The notes under the pieces were generated by a model. It had not been told where the DNA came from and ran no database searches. It worked only from the letters and a program-made list of their open reading frames with translations. 64,000 nucleotides of DNA, taken from NCBI RefSeq assembly GCF_001428485.1, contig NZ_LMHS01000003.1, positions 1 to 64,000 of the forward strand. The letters run 5' to 3'. Every line of letters starts with the position of its first letter. The stretch's first letter is position 1. The translations under genes and the position numbers were made by a program. The DNA comes from Microbacterium sp. Root180 (GTDB lineage Bacteria > Actinomycetota > Actinomycetes > Actinomycetales > Microbacteriaceae). Of this stretch, positions 32,305 to 41,559 are shown piece by piece.

Positions 32305-32985
32305 ATGAGCGACGCCACAGGGCGCGAACGACCGCAGACGCGGCGCCGCAAGAGCCTGAGCGACAAGCAGCGCGCGATCCTCGAGGTCATCCAGCGGTCG
32401 ATCGTCCGGTACGGCTACCCGCCGAGCATGCGCGAGATCGGCGACGCCGTCGGCCTCAAGTCCCTGTCGAGCGTGACGCACCAGCTCAACCAGCTCGAGC
32501 TGAGCGGCTATCTGCGCCGCGACGCCGGCAAGACCCGTGCGATGGAGGTGCTCATCGATCTTCCCGGCTTCGCGACCGAGAATCCGGCCGATTCCGCGCC
32601 GTCGGTCGGCGACGCCGCGCTCGTCCCGCTCGTCGGCAGGATCGCCGCCGGCGTGCCGATCACCGCCGAGCAGCAGGTGGAAGAGATCTTCCCGCTCCCC
32701 CGGCAGCTCGTCGGCAAGGGCGACCTGTTCATGCTGAAGGTGTCGGGCGAGTCCATGATCGACGCCGCCATCTGCGACGGAGACTGGGTCGTGGTGCGCT
32801 CTCAACCGGATGCCGAGAACGGCGACATCGTCGCGGCGATGCTCGACGACGAGGCCACGGTCAAGACGTTCCGTCAGCGAGACGGACACACCTGGCTCCT
32901 CCCGCGCAACTCCGCGTTCGAGCCCATCCTCGGCGACGACGCCGTCGTCCTGGGCAAAGTCGTGGCGGTGCTGCGCGCGATCTGA
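32305..32985 (+). CDS. lexA: LexA repressor
   Basis: A 226-residue SOS repressor. The N-terminal winged helix shows RQRAIL-like KQRAILEVI and [20 protein letters not shown]. The self-cleavage site is Ala115-Gly116 in GRIAAGVPI, with catalytic Ser150 (SGESMID) and Lys187 (ATVKTF). The ATG at 32305 follows AGGAG (32294-32298). I find no perfect LexA box in the 271-nt gap shared with the LysM gene, although autoregulation is usual. Confidence 0.96.
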   Translation: MSDATGRERPQTRRRKSLSDKQRAILEVIQRSIVRYGYPPSMREIGDAVGLKSLSSVTHQLNQLELSGYLRRDAGKTRAMEVLIDLPGFATENPADSAPSVGDAALVPLVGRIAAGVPITAEQQVEEIFPLPRQLVGKGDLFMLKVSGESMIDAAICDGDWVVVRSQPDAENGDIVAAMLDDEATVKTFRQRDGHTWLLPRNSAFEPILGDDAVVLGKVVAVLRAI

Positions 32986-33004
32986 TCACCCGTGACGGGT
33001 GATC
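32984..33004 (+). terminator. Hairpin at the end of lexA
   Basis: An 8-bp stem (GATCACCC at 32984-32991 with GGGTGATC at 32997-33004) closes the loop GTGAC and is followed by CTT. It overlaps the last base pair of the stop codon region. It is a plausible terminator separating lexA from the membrane gene at 33043. Confidence 0.6.
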
Positions 33005-33042
33005 CTTAGCGCAGCAGGGCGCAGGTCGGCCAGAATGTCGCC

Positions 33043-34506
33043 ATGAGCGACATCGACAGCGCGGATGCCCAGGCTCTGACCGCGCGCATCCGCGAGCTGG
33101 AGTCCGAGAACGCCCGTCTTGCGGCCGACGCCCCGGCGAAACCCCGTCCGACGGGCAGTCGATGGCGTGCGATCGTCTCGGCCATCTGCATCGTGGTCGC
33201 CGCGATCCTGGTCCCGGTGTCGATCGTCTCAGCGTGGGCACGCGTTCAGCTTGTGGAGGAGGACGCCTTCGTCGCGACGCTGGCACCGCTCGTCGACGAC
33301 GCCGCCGTGCAGTCGATGATCATCGACGAGACCATGGAGGCGGTGAACGCCAAGGTCGATTTCCACGAGCTGACTGCGAACGTCTTCGACGGCATCACCT
33401 CGATCGACGGCTTCCCGCCCCGCGCCGCGCAGGCGCTCGGGCTGCTCCAGGCACCTGCGGCCGACGGACTGGAGAACCTCGTCAACGAGGCAGTCACCCG
33501 CGTCGTCCGATCGGATGCCTTCTCCGACGTCTGGGCGACCGCGACGAGAGCCGCCCACCGGGCCCTGACCACCGCGGCGACCTCGGACGGCGGCGGCCTC
33601 GTCGTGCGCACCGACGAGGGTGTGGGCATCCAGCTCGGGGCGATCGTCGACAACGTCAAGCAGCGGCTCGTCGACCGAGGGGTCAGTGCCGCTCAGCTCA
33701 TTCCGGAGATCGACCGCGTCGTCATCATCGGCGAGGGCGACAACCTCGCCGCGATCCGCACAGCGTACGCCTTGGCCACGACCCTCGGGTGGTGGCTGCC
33801 CGTGATCACGCTCGTTCTCTTCGGGCTGGGCATCGCCATCGCCCGCCGGCGCAGCGTCGCCGTGCTCGGCACCGGCCTCGCGATCGCCATCGGCGCGGGC
33901 GCATTGGCGGTCACCCTGTCGATCGGCGATACCGCCGTCGGCATCGTCGCCGGCGACCTGAGCCTGTCTCCCTCGGCTCTCAACGTGATCTACGACCAGC
34001 TGGTCGCCTCAATGGCCCAGACGGCCGTCGTGCTCAGCGTGCTCGGTGTGTTCGTCGCTCTCCTCGGCTGGGCGATGGGACGCTCCGCCGCGGCTGAAGG
34101 CGCCCGTGGGGCCGTTCGCGGGCTGAACTCCTCTGCCCGTCGCCAGCTCGCCTCGCGCGGGCTCGACACCGGAGGCTTCGGCGGCTGGCTCGCGCGCCAC
34201 AAGGTGCTCGTGCGCACGGCCATCGCGGTCCTCGCGGTGCTGTGGCTCTTCGCCCTGCGTCCGCTGTCGTTCGGCGACATCGTGCTCGTCATCGTCGTCG
34301 CGTTCGTGGTGGCCTGGATCCTCGAGCTCCTCCAGCGCCGCGCAGAGGAGCACGCCGAGGCGGAGGCCGAAGCGGAGGTGGAGGCGTCCGAGATCATCGA
34401 TCCCGACGCGATCGTCGTCGTCGATGAGGTCGTGGTGGTCGAAACGGCAGATGCCGCGACCACCGGGGCCGCGGCATCCACCTCCAAGAAGGGTGCGAAG
34501 GGCTAG
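33043..34506 (+). CDS. Multi-pass membrane protein of unknown function
   Basis: A 487-residue protein with an N-terminal coiled-coil segment (ARIRELESENARL), a membrane helix (about 45-68), an extracytoplasmic domain of about 180 residues (VEEDAFVATLAPLVDDAAV onward), and four to five further helices (about 247-390). The C-terminus is a long acidic Ala/Glu tail. I do not recognise a characterised family; similar proteins are annotated as hypothetical membrane proteins in actinobacteria. CAGAAT lies six nt before the ATG. The stop shares a CTAG with metE. Confidence 0.75.
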   Translation: MSDIDSADAQALTARIRELESENARLAADAPAKPRPTGSRWRAIVSAICIVVAAILVPVSIVSAWARVQLVEEDAFVATLAPLVDDAAVQSMIIDETMEAVNAKVDFHELTANVFDGITSIDGFPPRAAQALGLLQAPAADGLENLVNEAVTRVVRSDAFSDVWATATRAAHRALTTAATSDGGGLVVRTDEGVGIQLGAIVDNVKQRLVDRGVSAAQLIPEIDRVVIIGEGDNLAAIRTAYALATTLGWWLPVITLVLFGLGIAIARRRSVAVLGTGLAIAIGAGALAVTLSIGDTAVGIVAGDLSLSPSALNVIYDQLVASMAQTAVVLSVLGVFVALLGWAMGRSAAAEGARGAVRGLNSSARRQLASRGLDTGGFGGWLARHKVLVRTAIAVLAVLWLFALRPLSFGDIVLVIVVAFVVAWILELLQRRAEEHAEAEAEAEVEASEIIDPDAIVVVDEVVVVETADAATTGAAASTSKKGAKG

Positions 34507-36839
34507 ACCGCCGCACCGACCTTGTCGCGGATCGACCGCGTCGCCTCGATGATGTTGCGCAGCGACTCGACGGTCTCGTCGTAGCCGCGGGTCTTGAGAC
34601 CGCAGTCAGGGTTGACCCACACCTGGCGCAGCGGCAGCTCGGTCGCGGCGCGGTCGAGAAGCTCGGCGACCTCCGCCACCGACGGCACGCGGGGCGAGTG
34701 GATGTCGTAGACGCCGGGTCCGATGCCGTGGGTGAAGCCCGACTCGGCGATGTCGCCGATGACTTCTCCACGGCTGCGGGCCGCCTCGATCGAGGTGACA
34801 TCGGCGTCGAGGGCCGCGATCGCGTCGATGACGACGTCGAACTCCGAGTAGCAGAGGTGGGTGTGCACCTGCGTGGCCTCGGCCGCGCCGGCTGTGGCGA
34901 GTCGGAACGATCCGACAGACCACTCGAGGTACGCGGGCTGAGCGGCCTTCTTGAGCGGCAGCAGCTCGCGCAGCGCCGGCTCGTCGACCTGGATGACCGA
35001 GATTCCCGCGGTCTCGAGGTCGGCGATCTCGTCGCGCAGGGCGAGGGCGACCTGGTTGGCGGTATCGGCCAGCGGCTGGTCGTCGCGCACGAACGACCAG
35101 GCGAGGATCGTCACCGGACCCGTGAGCATGCCCTTCATGGGCTTGTCGGTGAGGGACTGCGCGAAGGCCGACCACGCGACCGTGATCGGGGCCGGACGCG
35201 ACACGTCGCCCCACAGGATCGACGGACGCGTCGCGCGGGAGCCGTACGACTGCACCCAGCCGTTCTCGGTCACGTCGAACCCGTCGAGGTTCTCGGCGAA
35301 GTACTGCACCATGTCGTTGCGCTCGGCCTCGCCGTGGACGAGGACGTCGAGCCCGAGGTCCTCCTGGAGCGTCACGACGCGCGCGATCTCGTCGCGGAGG
35401 AACTGCTCGTACTCCTCGGTCGTGATCTCGCCCTTGCCGTGGCGGGCGCGGGCGCGGCGGATGTCGCCGGTCTGCGGGAACGACCCGATGGTCGTCGTCG
35501 GCAGCACGGGGAGGCCGAGTGCGGCATCCTGGGCCGCCACGCGCGCCTCGTAGTCTCCGCGGGCGAAGTCGTCCGCCGTGAGGGCGGCGGCGCGCGCGCG
35601 CACGGCGCCGTCGCGCACGCCGGGTGCGCTCTGACGGTCGGCGAGGGCGTCGGATGCCGCAGCCACGTCGTCGGCGATCGCCGCGGCTCCCTCCGCGAGG
35701 CCACGGGCCAAGGTGACCACCTGGGCGGTCTTCTGGTCGGCGAACGCGAGCCACGAGGCGAGTCGAGGCTCGAGAGCGGACTCGTCGGCGACATCGTGCG
35801 GCACGTGCTGCAGCGATGTCGACGTGCCGGCGGAGACCTGCGCCGCTCCCAGCTCCTCGAGAGCCTGGAGCTTGCCCCACGCGCCGGCGAGGTCGCCGCG
35901 CCAGATGTTGCGGCCGTCGATCACACCGCCGACGAGGACCTTGCTTTCGAGCCCCGGCGCGGCAGCGGGGACCGCGCCGCGGGTGAGGTCGATCGCGAGC
36001 GCCTCGACGGGCGAGCCGGCGAGTGCGATCCACGCCTCGGCGGAGAGCTGCGCGTAGCCCGCGGTCACGAGGATCGCCGGGCGGTCGGACGCGCCGCCGA
36101 GGACGGCGTAGGCGCGCTGTGCGGCCGCGGCGAGCTCGGCGGTCGACGCGGGGAGGCTCTCGCTCACGAGGGCGGGCTCGTCGAGCTGCACCCACTCGGC
36201 GCCGGCGGCGAGCAGCGAGGCGAGCAGCGAGGCGTAGACGGGGAGCAGGTCGTCGAGGCGGCTGAGCGGATCGAAGCCGTCGGGTGCGGCATCCGACGCC
36301 TTCGCGAGCGCGAGGAGCGTGACCGGACCCACGATGACGGGGCGGACCGTGAAGCCGTCGGCCTTGGCCTCGGCCACCTGACGCGCGAAGCGGTCGTTCG
36401 ACAGGGCGAACGACGTCTCGGGCCCGATCTCCGGGACGAGGTAGTGGTAGTTCGTGTCGAACCACTTGGTCATCTCGAGCGGGGCGTTCTCGCCGGCGCC
36501 CCGGGCAGCCGTGAAGTACGCATCGAGGCCGACCGTGCCGTCGGCGCCGCGCAGGTCGGCGAAGCGCTCCGGAAGGGCGCCGACGGCGAGGGCGGCGTCG
36601 AGGACCTGGTCGTAGTACGAGAACGACTCGGGGATCGAGGAGTCGGCGCGACCGAGGCCGAGTTCGGCGAGGCGCTCCCGGGTCGCGCGCCGCAGGTCGG
36701 CCGCGGTGGCCTCGAGCGTCTGCTCGTCCGTCTTGCCGCTCCAGTGCGATTCGACCGCGCGCTTGAGCTCGCGACGGCGTCCGATCCGCGGGTAGCCGAG
36801 GATCGTTCCGCGGGGGAATTCGGGGGTGGTGTCGGTCAT
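34503..36839 (-). CDS. metE: Cobalamin-independent methionine synthase
   Basis: A 778-residue MetE that transfers a methyl group from methyl-tetrahydropteroyl-glutamate to homocysteine. Both halves are present: the N-terminal GYPRIGRRRELKRAVESHW and the catalytic C-terminal half with TTTIGSFPQT, GEAERNDMVQYF and the zinc-binding His/Cys pair in HTHLCYSEF. The final zinc Cys is in VNPDCGLKTR. The ATG at 36839 overlaps the metF stop as ATGA, so the methyl donor and acceptor steps are co-produced. Confidence 0.97.
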   Translation of the reverse strand: MTDTTPEFPRGTILGYPRIGRRRELKRAVESHWSGKTDEQTLEATAADLRRATRERLAELGLGRADSSIPESFSYYDQVLDAALAVGALPERFADLRGADGTVGLDAYFTAARGAGENAPLEMTKWFDTNYHYLVPEIGPETSFALSNDRFARQVAEAKADGFTVRPVIVGPVTLLALAKASDAAPDGFDPLSRLDDLLPVYASLLASLLAAGAEWVQLDEPALVSESLPASTAELAAAAQRAYAVLGGASDRPAILVTAGYAQLSAEAWIALAGSPVEALAIDLTRGAVPAAAPGLESKVLVGGVIDGRNIWRGDLAGAWGKLQALEELGAAQVSAGTSTSLQHVPHDVADESALEPRLASWLAFADQKTAQVVTLARGLAEGAAAIADDVAAASDALADRQSAPGVRDGAVRARAAALTADDFARGDYEARVAAQDAALGLPVLPTTTIGSFPQTGDIRRARARHGKGEITTEEYEQFLRDEIARVVTLQEDLGLDVLVHGEAERNDMVQYFAENLDGFDVTENGWVQSYGSRATRPSILWGDVSRPAPITVAWSAFAQSLTDKPMKGMLTGPVTILAWSFVRDDQPLADTANQVALALRDEIADLETAGISVIQVDEPALRELLPLKKAAQPAYLEWSVGSFRLATAGAAEATQVHTHLCYSEFDVVIDAIAALDADVTSIEAARSRGEVIGDIAESGFTHGIGPGVYDIHSPRVPSVAEVAELLDRAATELPLRQVWVNPDCGLKTRGYDETVESLRNIIEATRSIRDKVGAAV

Positions 36840-37795
36840 CGTGCGGCCTCCTGTTCGAGGGGGTGGGTGAGAATGCCGGCGTCGCGGAGGACCGCGAGCA
36901 CCGTGTCGTGGCTGTTGAAGGCGTAGAGATGCACGCCGGGGGCCCCGCCGGCGACGACGTCGCGTGCGAGGTCGGCCGCATGGGCGACGCCGAGCGCGCG
37001 CTGCCCTTCGGGCGTCGGCTCGACCTCCAGTGCGATGGCGAGCTCGGAAGGCAGCTCTTCGCCGCTGAGCTCGAGCACGCGGCGCAGGCGTCCGGGAGAC
37101 GTGATCGGCATGATCCCCGGCAGGATCGGAATCGTCACGCCCGCCTCGCGGGAACGCTGCACGAACGCGAGGTAGTCGTCGGCATGGAAGAAGAGCTGGG
37201 TGATCGCGAGGGTGGCGCCGGCGGCCTGCTTCGCGAGGAGGGCATCGATGTGCTCGCGCGGATGCCGCGACCTGGGGTGTCCGTTCGGGAACGCCGCCAC
37301 CGCGATGTCGACCTTCGGTCGCGGCTCGACGCGCACCGCTCCGGGAACACCCGGGATCGCCTGCTCCGTGTAGGGCTCGCGCTCCGCCTGCACGCGGTCG
37401 ATGAGCTGAACCAGCTGTGCGGAGCTCTCGAGGTCGCCGAGGAACGCCTCCGCGTCCTCGGCGCCGGTCGGCGGGTCGCCGCGCAGAGCGAGGAAGCTCG
37501 TGACCCCGGCGTCGAGGAACTCGCGGATGAGCGCATTCGCCCCGGCATAGGTGTTGCCGACGCAGGTGAGGTGCGCCAGAGGCGCCACCGGCGTCTCGCG
37601 CAGGATGTGGCGCAGCAGGTCGAGCGAGCGCCCGCCCGTCGAACCGCCCGCACCGTAGGTCACCGAGATGAATCGCGGCCCGACCTCGGCCAGACGCAGG
37701 ATCGTCTCGTGGAGCGCGAGGGTTCCGGCCTCGGACTTCGGCGGGTACACCTCGAACGAGAACGGCACCGGAGGGGCGCTGAGATCGATCGACAT
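36836..37795 (-). CDS. metF: Methylenetetrahydrofolate reductase
   Basis: A 319-residue FAD-dependent reductase that makes 5-methyl-THF for MetE. The catalytic Glu is in FSFEVYPPKSE. Other landmarks are SVTYGAGGSTGG, AHLTCVGNTY, LALRGDPP and QLFFHADDY. The ATG at 37795 is chosen over upstream in-frame codons, which look non-coding. It leads metFE, preceded by a structured leader. MetF and MetE together make methionine without cobalamin. Confidence 0.95.
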   Translation of the reverse strand: MSIDLSAPPVPFSFEVYPPKSEAGTLALHETILRLAEVGPRFISVTYGAGGSTGGRSLDLLRHILRETPVAPLAHLTCVGNTYAGANALIREFLDAGVTSFLALRGDPPTGAEDAEAFLGDLESSAQLVQLIDRVQAEREPYTEQAIPGVPGAVRVEPRPKVDIAVAAFPNGHPRSRHPREHIDALLAKQAAGATLAITQLFFHADDYLAFVQRSREAGVTIPILPGIMPITSPGRLRRVLELSGEELPSELAIALEVEPTPEGQRALGVAHAADLARDVVAGGAPGVHLYAFNSHDTVLAVLRDAGILTHPLEQEAAR

Positions 37796-37869
37796 GGCGT
37801 GCTCTCGGGGTCGGGGGACGGAGGCCGGGCGGCCGCGGACGGACGCGCCACCCGGGCGACGGGGACGCG

Positions 37870-37983
37870 GTGTCATCGCGGGCGGGTGCCGGGCTCGGCT
37901 GTCGCTCCCTGCCCGAGGAGAACCCCCGGGCGACGATGGGTCCAAGCTAGCCCAGCGCCGCGCGCAACCCCCTCCCTATGACC
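37870..37983 (-). promoter_or_regulatory. Possible structured leader upstream of metFE
   Basis: On the minus strand GGTCAT (37983-37978) can pair with ATGAC (37876-37872) to close a 114-nt region. Inside it, GTCGC/GCGAC (37934-37930 with 37905-37901) caps a GCCCGGGG stem, and other short stems flank it. Location before methionine genes suggests metabolite control. It does not match SAM-I, SAM-II, SAM-IV or SAH riboswitch consensus that I know. A TAGCTT element inside it could be the real -10, which would shorten the transcript. Confidence 0.3.
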
Positions 37984-38008
37984 TTGTGTTTCGCCGTACC
38001 GTGGTGTC

Positions 38009-39928
38009 GTGAGCACTCCCCTGCCCTACGGAACCTGGCCTTCCCCGTTGTCCGCACGGGCGGTGTCGGCGGCCTCGCCGCGGATCGAGGGCGCGCGCTA
38101 CGTCGGCGAGGAGATCTGGTGGGGCGAGACGGTCGCCGAGGAGGCCGGGCGCACCGCGGTCCGGCGGCGCACGGCATCCGGCGCGGTCTCCGATGTCATC
38201 GCCGTGCCGTGGAGCGCACGCTCGCGCGTGCACGAGTACGGCGGCGGCTCGTGGACCACCGTCGAGGATGATGCTCTCGTGTTCGTCGAGAAGGGCGACC
38301 AGCGGGTCTGGGCGGTCGGCCGGGGTGGTGCCCCGCGGCCGCTCACGCCCGTCGTCGGCGACATGCGCTTCGGTGGGCTGACATGGCAGCACGGCCGGCT
38401 GCTCGCCGTGCGCGAGGTGCACGGGGCGTCGGCCGTGCCGCATCGTGACATCGTCGAGATCCCCATCGACGGACGCGCAGCGAAGGATGCTGCCCTCCTG
38501 TCGTCGCTCGTCGGGGACAGCCACTTCCTCGCTCATCCGTCGCTCTCCGCCGACGGATCGCATCTGGCATGGATCGCGTGGAACCATCCCGCCATGCCGT
38601 GGGATCGCACGGAGCTGCGCGTCGGTCGCCTCGAGGACGGTGTCGTGGCCGAATGGACCACCGTGGCGGGAGGCGCGACGGCACCGCTTCAGCCCCGGTG
38701 GATCGGCGACGACGATCTGCTCTACGCCGACGATCCGACAGGCCGCTGGAACCTCTGGAGGCTGCGACTCAACGCCGATCTCGAACACCGGCCGATCGCC
38801 CCCGCCGACGCGGACACCGGCGGTCCGCTGTGGGTGCTGGGGCAGCGCTGGTTCGCCGTGCTCGACGACGGCCGGGTGGTGGCCATCCGCACGCACGGCG
38901 CCGACGAGCTCGTCCTGATCGACGGCGAGGACGTGCGCGGCATCCCGTGCGCGGGTGTCGCAGGGCTGTCGATCGAGGATGCCCGCGGCTCACGGGTCCT
39001 CGTGAGCGGAGCGGGAGACGACGGCACCGCGCTGTGGGACGTCGACGTCGACGAGCCCGCCGCCAGCCGCACCGTGATGGGCGGCGAATCGCCCTGGGGC
39101 GCAGAGTGGATGCCGCAGGCCCGCGCCGTGACGTTCGAAGGGCCGCGCGGTCCGGTCCACGCCTTCGACTACCCGCCGACGAATCCGGAGGTCACCGCTC
39201 CCGCGGAGGAGAAGCCGCCGTACCTCGTGCTCGTCCACGGCGGTCCGACAGCACATGTCGGCGGAGCGGCATCCGGCAAGATCGCCTTCTTCACCAGCCG
39301 TGGGATCGGCGTGCTCGACGTGAACTACGGCGGGTCCAGCGGCTACGGCCGCGCCTACCGCGAGCGCCTGCTCGGACAATGGGGTGTCGTCGATGTCGAC
39401 GACGTGATCGCCGCGGCGACGGGCCTCGCGCGCTCGGGTGCCGCCGATCCCGGGCGCCTCGCAATCGCCGGCGGCTCTGCGGGGGGCTGGACCGTGCTGT
39501 GCGCGCTGACGCTCGACGACACCTTCGCGGCGGGGATCAGCAGGTACGGCGTCGCCGATCTGCGCCGCCTGGCCGAAGACACGCACGACTTCGAAGCACG
39601 CTATCTCGACTCGATGGTCGGTCCGCTGCCGGGAGCGGAGGCGCTGTATATCGCGCGATCGCCCTTGTCCCGCCTCGATCGGCTGCGAACGCCGCTGCTC
39701 ATCGAGCATGGATTGGACGACCGCGTCGTACCGCCCTCGCAGTCCGAGGCCGTGCGGGACGCGCTCCAGCAGAACGGCGTCCCGCACGCCTACCTGGCGT
39801 TCGAGGGCGAGGGGCACGGCTTCCGCCGGGCGGAGACCGTCGTGCGCCAGCTCGAAGCCGAGATCGCGTTCCTCGGCAAGGTCCTCGGGTTCGAGCCCGA
39901 GGGCGTCGAGCCCCTCGACCTGGACTAG
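38009..39928 (+). CDS. S9 family (prolyl oligopeptidase-type) serine peptidase
   Basis: A 639-residue two-domain peptidase. Residues 1 to about 380 form a beta-propeller (repeats such as DRTELRVGRL and WNLWRLRL). The C-terminal alpha/beta hydrolase has the oxyanion HGGPTAHVGG, the nucleophile in GGSAGGW, the Asp in HGLDDRVVP and the His in GEGHGF. No signal peptide is visible, so it acts in the cytoplasm on short peptides. The GTG start (38009) lies 6 nt after TACCGT. Its stop shares CTAG with hflX. Confidence 0.92.
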   Translation: MSTPLPYGTWPSPLSARAVSAASPRIEGARYVGEEIWWGETVAEEAGRTAVRRRTASGAVSDVIAVPWSARSRVHEYGGGSWTTVEDDALVFVEKGDQRVWAVGRGGAPRPLTPVVGDMRFGGLTWQHGRLLAVREVHGASAVPHRDIVEIPIDGRAAKDAALLSSLVGDSHFLAHPSLSADGSHLAWIAWNHPAMPWDRTELRVGRLEDGVVAEWTTVAGGATAPLQPRWIGDDDLLYADDPTGRWNLWRLRLNADLEHRPIAPADADTGGPLWVLGQRWFAVLDDGRVVAIRTHGADELVLIDGEDVRGIPCAGVAGLSIEDARGSRVLVSGAGDDGTALWDVDVDEPAASRTVMGGESPWGAEWMPQARAVTFEGPRGPVHAFDYPPTNPEVTAPAEEKPPYLVLVHGGPTAHVGGAASGKIAFFTSRGIGVLDVNYGGSSGYGRAYRERLLGQWGVVDVDDVIAAATGLARSGAADPGRLAIAGGSAGGWTVLCALTLDDTFAAGISRYGVADLRRLAEDTHDFEARYLDSMVGPLPGAEALYIARSPLSRLDRLRTPLLIEHGLDDRVVPPSQSEAVRDALQQNGVPHAYLAFEGEGHGFRRAETVVRQLEAEIAFLGKVLGFEPEGVEPLDLD

Positions 39929-41454
39929 CTCGGGCGCGCGAGAAGGAACGGCGCGAGGCGCGCCGCGAGATGCTCCCCGACGCGGGCGTGCACCGCCGTG
40001 CCCCCTGCTTCGTGCGCCTGCGACAGGATCATGCCCTGCTCGTGGATCGCCGAGACGAGGTCTCCACGGTCGTAGGGCACGAGCACCTCGAGCTCCACCG
40101 CCGGAAGCGGCAGAGCCGCCTCGATGGCCGCGCGCAGCTCCTCGATGCCCTCCCCCGTGCGCGACGACGCGAAGAGCGCCTTCGGCTCGAGGCCGCGCAG
40201 CACCAGCCGTGTGTCCTCGTCGACCAGGTCGGCCTTGTTGAAGACCACCAGCTCCGGAATGTCGCGTCCTCCGACGTCGCCGATCACATCGCGCACCGTC
40301 GCCAGCTGTGCGGCCGGGTCGGGGTGCGATCCGTCCACCACGTGCACGATCACGTCCGAGCCCCCGACCTCTTCGAGGGTCGAGCGGAACGCCTCGACGA
40401 GCTGATGCGGGAGGTTGCGCACGAAGCCGACCGTGTCGGTGAGCGTGTACACGCGTCCGTCGGTCGTCTCGGAGCGGCGAACCGTGGCATCCAGCGTCGC
40501 GAAGAGGGCATTCTCGACGAGCACGCCGGCGCTCGTGAGGCGGTTGAGCAGGCTCGACTTGCCGGCGTTGGTGTAGCCGGCGATGGCGACCGAAGGGATC
40601 GTGTGCCGCTTGCGCTCGGCCCGCTTGGCGTCGCGCGCCGGCGCGAAGTCGCGGATCTGTCGGCGCAGCTGCGCCATGCGGGTGCGGATGCGTCGACGGT
40701 CGAGCTCGATCTTGGTCTCACCGGGACCGCGCGAGCCCATGCCCGCGCCGCCGGCGCCGACCTGGCCACCGGCCTGACGGCTCATCGAGTCACCCCAGCC
40801 GCGGAGGCGCGGAAGGAGGTACTCGAGCTGCGCGAGCTCGACCTGCGCCTTGCCCTCGCGGCTCTTGGCGTGCTGGCTGAAGATGTCGAGGATCACGGTC
40901 GTGCGATCGATGACCTTCACCTTGACGACGTCCTCGAGCGCGCGGCGCTGGCTCGGCGCGAGCTCGGTGTCGGCGATGACCGTGTCGGCGCCGACCGCTG
41001 CGACGATGTCCCGCAGCTCCTGCGCCTTGCCGCGGCCGACGTAGGTCGCGGGGTCGGGATGCGGCCGGCGCTGGAGCACACCGTCGAGCACGACGGCGCC
41101 CGCGGTCTCGGCGAGGGCGGAGAGCTCGCGGAGCGAATTCTCCGCGTCTTCCTGCTCGCCCTGCGGATGCACGCCGACGAGGACGACGTTCTCCAGACGG
41201 AGCTGCCGGTACTCGACCTCGGTGACGTCCTCGAGCTCGGTCGAGAGACCCGGAACGCGGCGAAGCGCAGCGCGCTCCTCGCGGTCCCACTGGTCGCCGT
41301 CGGTGTCGCCGCTGCCGGTGGTGGCCTCGTCCTGCAGCGCCTGAGCGGCGCCGAACACGCGCACCCCGGATCGCGCATCGGCGCGCGCCAGCACGCGATC
41401 CACCGGGTCCACCGGCGTCTCGTCGGTGCTCTGGGGGGTTGTCGTATCCGTCAT
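39925..41454 (-). CDS. hflX: Ribosome-associated GTPase HflX
   Basis: A 509-residue GTPase that splits stalled ribosomes. The N-terminal HflX domain contains YVGRGKAQEL and DTELAPSQRRALED, then a coiled coil, GSRGPGETKIELDRR, and the G domain with G1 GYTNAGKSSLL, G3 DTVGFVRNLPHQLV and G4 NKAD. The acidic N-terminal extension (about 70 residues) is typical for actinobacteria. The ATG is preceded by GAGAGGAAC. Confidence 0.95.
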   Translation of the reverse strand: MTDTTTPQSTDETPVDPVDRVLARADARSGVRVFGAAQALQDEATTGSGDTDGDQWDREERAALRRVPGLSTELEDVTEVEYRQLRLENVVLVGVHPQGEQEDAENSLRELSALAETAGAVVLDGVLQRRPHPDPATYVGRGKAQELRDIVAAVGADTVIADTELAPSQRRALEDVVKVKVIDRTTVILDIFSQHAKSREGKAQVELAQLEYLLPRLRGWGDSMSRQAGGQVGAGGAGMGSRGPGETKIELDRRRIRTRMAQLRRQIRDFAPARDAKRAERKRHTIPSVAIAGYTNAGKSSLLNRLTSAGVLVENALFATLDATVRRSETTDGRVYTLTDTVGFVRNLPHQLVEAFRSTLEEVGGSDVIVHVVDGSHPDPAAQLATVRDVIGDVGGRDIPELVVFNKADLVDEDTRLVLRGLEPKALFASSRTGEGIEELRAAIEAALPLPAVELEVLVPYDRGDLVSAIHEQGMILSQAHEAGGTAVHARVGEHLAARLAPFLLARPS

Positions 41455-41559
41455 TCGTTCCTCTCGAACTGATGCTTTCCCGGCGTCATCGGCCGGTTCG
41501 AGGCATCCGTGAATTCTAGCCTCCCGTGCCGGGGAGCTCCTCCGCTAGGCTCATCAGCC

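Noticed and set aside
37801..37983. SAM-IV riboswitch before metF
   Set aside because: The GGTCAT start and ATGAC end fit loosely, but the conserved GGCAACCCUCC core is absent from the minus strand.
38569..41472. 967-residue open frame spanning the S9 peptidase and hflX
   Set aside because: Composition is Arg/Ala-rich low complexity; it runs out of frame through one real gene and antisense through another.
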